From the NCBI GenBank assembly GCA_003508835.1, contig PUFA01000284.1:700501-764500 (forward strand): DNA of 64,000 nt, given 5' to 3'. The notes under the pieces were generated by a model that made no database searches, had not been told where the DNA came from, and worked only from the letters and a program-made list of their open reading frames with translations. The first letter of the stretch is position 1. Each line of letters opens with the position of its first letter. Shown in pieces: positions 59,900-64,000 of the stretch. The translations under genes were made by a program, and so were the position numbers. This DNA comes from Eonycteris spelaea (taxonomy: Eukaryota; Chordata; Mammalia; Chiroptera; Pteropodidae).

Positions 59900-61945
59900 C
59901 ATTTTTTTTTTACTTAACTATATATTCTGTCACTCACTCCATAAAAGAATATAAAAATCTTTTCCATTCCTTTTCACAGCTTCAGAGTACTCTTTATATA
60001 AATGTTCCCCCATTTTTTTACATCAGTCCCCTGTTAATGGACATTTGGATTATTTCTAGTCTTTTACTAGTACAAATAGTGTGGCAGTGAATTGTCTTGT
60101 ACATACATAATTTCTTTTGTTTGTTTCACCAGTATATCTATGGAGTAAATTTTTAGAAGTAATTTCTTAGGGTTAATGCATATGTAAATTTCTATTGTCT
60201 GTAGAAATATATGCAAGTGCCTGTTTCCCCACATTCTTGTCAACAGGTGTGTTCTCAAATTTTGAGTATGTATCTCATTGTAGTTTTAATTTACATTTCT
60301 CTTATGAGCAACATCAAGTAACTTTTCATATATTTCAGAGACATTTACATTTTTATGAATTTTTTGTTTCACCCATTTTTCTTAGTTACTGATCTCACTT
60401 TTAAGAAGCTATTTTTATATTGGAATAATTGTCCTTTGTTTTATGGTTTTAGATATAAATATTTATGCTTTTTTATTTTGCTTAATTGTTTGTTTGAATT
60501 TTTTTTTTTTGCTGTGCAAATTTTTTTTTGCATGTATGTATACAAATATATCATGGTTAGAAATATTTTCTCCAGTTCACTTAATTAAAAAATTTACCTA
60601 AATTTTCTTCCAAAGATTGTATGATGTTTTTTATCTTTAGATCACTGATAACTTTGGAATTAATTTTGGTCTGCAATGAGGAATGAAACTAATCTTAATC
60701 TTTTCTATATGCTTATCCATTTGTCTCAACTTATTTGAGATACCATATTTATCTTTAAATTTCCCTATATACCTGGGTCAATTTTTCTACCTTGTTCCAT
60801 TGCTTTCATCAAGCACTAATATTACAGCGTTTTAATTATTAAGATATTATTTTACTGTTTAATGTCCAGTAAGTTTAGTACTTCTCAAATTACTTTTCTC
60901 TTTCATGACTTTATGAGTTTCTCTCACCTATTCTCCCAAATAAAGTTTAAGTAGATTTGTCTACCAAAATGAAAAAGCAACAATAAAATTAATGCCATTT
61001 TTTATTCATTTCATATCTATAAATTAATGAGAATGGATGTTCTTAAGATGTTGAGTCATCTGATCCTAGAGGAAAGAATAAATTTTCTTTTTCTTTAAGT
61101 CCACTTCTTAGGTCTTTCAGGAATATTTTACAATTTTCTATAATAGCTTTTACCTATTCCTTGTTAAGTTTGTGCCTAAATGTTTTATTTTTCTCATTGG
61201 AAACATAATCTACTTACCACTATGTTTCCCAATTGGTTATTATCTGAATGTATATAAGCTATTGGTTTCTGAATAATATTTTAAAACTCTATTTCATTAC
61301 ATTTCTGTTATTTGCTATAGTACTCCCGTCAGTTATTTTTGCTTTTCCTGATAATCATATTTATATGCCAAAAGAGTTTTATTTCTTCCTGTCACTTTTT
61401 TATGCTTCTACTTGCTTTCTCTTTCTGAGTTTATTGACTAATACTGCATTAAATAGCAGATAGTAGACATACTTGTCTTTTTTCTGATCTCAGCAGAGAA
61501 AAGCCCCCAGTGTTTTTCCACTAAGGAAGATGTTGACTTTTTCAAGCTTAGGTATATGTGTATATATAGATGAATATATAATCAGGTTAAGAAAGCAACT
61601 TAATTTATAATCGATTATGTACTTTTAACATTAATAACTTGAATTTTGGCAAATTCTTTCTTGTAAAATGATGTTTTATCTCCTTGGGTCTGTTATTATG
61701 TTGATTTATATTAATGTATTCCCATAATTGAACTGCCCTTGCATTCTTGAAGTAAACTCCTCTTGGACATGATACATTTTTAAGTGTTCTTGGAATCTCT
61801 TTGCAAATATTTGATTTATAAATTTGGCACTGATAAGCTGTAGTTTTCTTTTTGGTACAGTTTTTCTCAGGTTTTCACATCAATTTATGTTTGTTTCATT
61901 AGAAGAATGAGGATGTCTTCTTTTTACTATGCTCAGAAAAAAAAG
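59900..61945 (-). mobile_element. L1M: Very old L1M ORF2 and 3' part, minus strand
   Basis: Antisense blocks run in L1 order: CAGTCCCCTGTTAATGGACA TTTGG, GGAGTAAATTTTTAGAAG, GCCTGTTTCCCCACATTCTT, TTTTAATTTACATTTCTCTT, a TTTGCCAT-like region around 60500, TATGCTTATCCATTTGTCTC, then reverse transcriptase-side blocks near 61080-61180, 61470-61550 and TTGAACTGCCCTTGCATTCT, TGAAGTAAACTCCTCTTGG near 61728-61768. Heavily diverged, so the limits are approximate. Confidence 0.65.
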
Positions 61946-63394
61946 TATAATTAGTTTTAAAATAATCTTATCTTTACACTTTTTCGGTAGAATTTTATAT
62001 CTTGAATTCAAACTCCTAACTTGACTGGAAACTTGAGAGTTGTGGTAGAAAAACATTATAAAGTTAGGTTGTGCTGCTACTTCAATAAGTTGTTGTCAAA
62101 AGAAAGACTCTTCGGATTGATATATCCCTTGAAAAGAGATAAGGTATCAGCAAGAATTTCGTTGCAAGGGATCTTTTTTACCCTGAGCAAGAAATTCAAG
62201 ACTGCTAAGGGTCATGTTAATCACATGTTTCTCAGACTTTGCAAAAGCTAAATAAGGTAGTTTCAAGGCAAGTAACATGTAAGCAAAAATTAGGTGTGGG
62301 AGGAAAGGACTTGGGGACAATTAAGTTATGCCATGAGAAGAGCCAGAGAAATGGGGCAGCATGATATGACAGGTCTCTCCAAAACCCTTTGGAGAGTCCA
62401 GCCTGACAACTGTAATAATTATCTACAGTATAAATGCCTTTCATAGAGAAAAAGCCTAGAGGCAGATGCTACAGTCTCATTCTTTCCTGTTGATCTAAGG
62501 AACAAAAAGACTAAAGCCAATGATAGAAAGATTAGGGAAATGGGCAGAGTTCTGAAGTGAGTGTCTCAGGAAGAGAAACTACAAAGGGAAGCAAAGGTAA
62601 TCGTAATCGATATTCAAGGACCATAACTAGATAAGAACAGGAAGAGTGGCAGATAGCTGACAGCCTGGAAGAGAAATTCAATAAAGTATCAGTTGGTTGA
62701 ACTTTCACAGGATTTGCATTGCCAAGAGAGAAAAAAAAAAAAGGAAAAAAGAAAAAAAGCCGGTGTAGCCAGTGTTAATAAACAGATGCTTGTCCTTGTT
62801 CATTGCCTAAGCCTAGGCAATCAATTCTCTGTGTGCTGACTCCCAACAAACCACACCTACAGAGGGCAAGAAAATAAAATGTGGCTTCTTAAAACAAAAA
62901 CAAAAACAAAAAAATATCTATCTACTTTGATTGCAGCCAAGGAAAACCATGAACAGTCTTCTGTTGGGCCCATCAAGAAACTGTCTCCCCTGCCAAGGCA
63001 AAGATTCCTTATTCTTTCCTGCCCAGTTAAATCTGTAATTGATTCATTGTCAAACCAAGTGAACCTATATCTGAACCCAACCTCAGGAAAATATATTATT
63101 TGGAATTGGGACAAGATGCAGTAGCCAGAGGTGACAAGATATGCCTCCCACTGGGAAACAGTGAGTGAATTTTAGTGGCAATCGAATGATTCTTAAAATC
63201 ATAAATGGGAAAAAGTGCACATGTACAACTGTATGTCTGCCCCAGCACAAGGACTTAGGAGACCAATTAGTCAAATGTAGTAGACAGTTATTTCATCTGT
63301 CTAGCAGTTCTTAATTCCGGGGCAGGGGCAGGAGGGATCCTTTTTACTAATGGACAATCTGTTAAGTATTGCTTAGATAGAGCCAACCAGACCT
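61946..63394. other. Unassigned non-coding stretch
   Basis: No gene recognised. It contains an A/G-rich tract near 62728-62760 and an (AAAAC)n run near 62894-62915. Confidence 0.45.
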
Positions 63395-63600
63395 CTTCCC
63401 TAGCTTCAGTTCTGCGTACTGGGGATAAGGCAGTGAACAAAATAAACCAAGTTCTTGGCTTCTTGGAGTTCTCATTCTAGTCTTTAAAGGCAGGAAACAT
63501 AAAAACTAATATGTGTAATATATGTCCAAGGATAATAAATATAAATAATAAATAAAGAAAGACGTATATGGGAGATAAAAGTACATTATTTAATGAGTCA
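63395..63600 (+). repeat. Ancient unnamed repeat fragment
   Basis: ACTGGGGATAAGGCAGTGAA, CAAAATAAACCAAGTTC, and CTTGGAGTTCTCATTCTAGT match the early section of the repeat at 57610. Confidence 0.55.
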
Positions 63601-64000
63601 ATACAATGTTGTCAAAACAACATTTACTGAAGTTTTATGTACAATATACTCAATAATTTTGAAGTATAGAGAAACACAAAAAAATTATAATCGCCCATGA
63701 ACAACTTAAAATTTTGTTTCCTTCCTCTTTATCAAAAAAAGTTCTTAACGTTTTCTCTACATCTAAAGCCTGTCTACTCAATACTGAAAATATTTTGAGG
63801 CTGATGTAATATATGCACCAAAATATGCCCTTTATTTCATTTATGAGATGTTGAAGAGATCTGCAAATATTCCAAAACTCACTTTTCTTTGTGTGGAACT
63901 GTCAAAGCAGAATCAGTTACTTTTAAGTATCTTAAATCAATCTCTGCAGACGATTTCTACTTTTTAGAAATATACCATTTATATGTAATTATTGGGCTTC
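63601..64000. other. Unassigned AT-rich sequence
   Basis: No gene or named repeat up to the window end. Confidence 0.5.

Noticed and set aside
1..64000. Search for tRNA, 5S-derived or lineage-specific SINEs, and rRNA
   Set aside because: None was recognised by eye on either strand. Diverged copies could have been missed without a covariance or profile search.

Overview
The window looks like ordinary mammalian non-coding DNA, either intergenic or deep intronic. It is AT-rich and full of transposon relics, and I see no host gene. I found no credible protein-coding exon, tRNA, rRNA or CRISPR array, and nearly every longer open frame lies in a repeat. The elements MIR, L2, MER5A, MLT1-type LTRs and L1 place it in a placental mammal. 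No Alu, B1/B2, carnivore SINEC, BovB, horse ERE or pig PRE was seen. Several L1 3' ends carry a tail I associate with bat genomes, all visible L1s are dead, and no young SINE is present. A bat, possibly a fruit bat, is my best guess, but this is inference.

Layout. 1-6.5 kb is sparse, with MIR and MER5A relics. 6.5-11.3 kb is an old, nearly end-to-end L1M, broken by an MLT1-type LTR and later by a short L1 tail. 11.7-17.6 kb holds a 5.6 kb L1 inserted into a MIR, with a 12-bp target-site duplication (TSD). 19.5-23.3 kb carries LTR fragments and an ancient HAL1 (half-L1). 23.3-36 kb is mostly unassigned sequence with L2, MIR, MER5A and short L1 tails. 37.2-39.1 kb and 47.3-49.7 kb are two copies of the same internally deleted L1. 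Between them lie a 38-bp perfect palindrome with imperfect arm extensions (41.57-41.62 kb), a CA-rich tract, a hAT-like element and a perfect 60-bp tandem duplication. 49.7-53 kb is LTR-rich, with one LTR nested in another. 54.3-55.1 kb has two head-to-head L1 3' ends. 57.6-59.3 kb has an isolated L1 5' UTR inside an older repeat. 59.3-61.9 kb contains very old L1M ORF2 relics in both orientations.

The most notable observation is the pair at 37216-39101 and 47267-49706. Each keeps an L1 5' region, an ORF1, the first part of the ORF2 endonuclease and the L1 3' end, but lacks about 3.4 kb of ORF2. The deletion junction is the same in both copies, yet each copy has its own TSD. The simplest reading is a non-autonomous half-L1 (HAL1-like) lineage that was copied after it lost ORF2, using L1 machinery supplied in trans. 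Both copies are now inactive.
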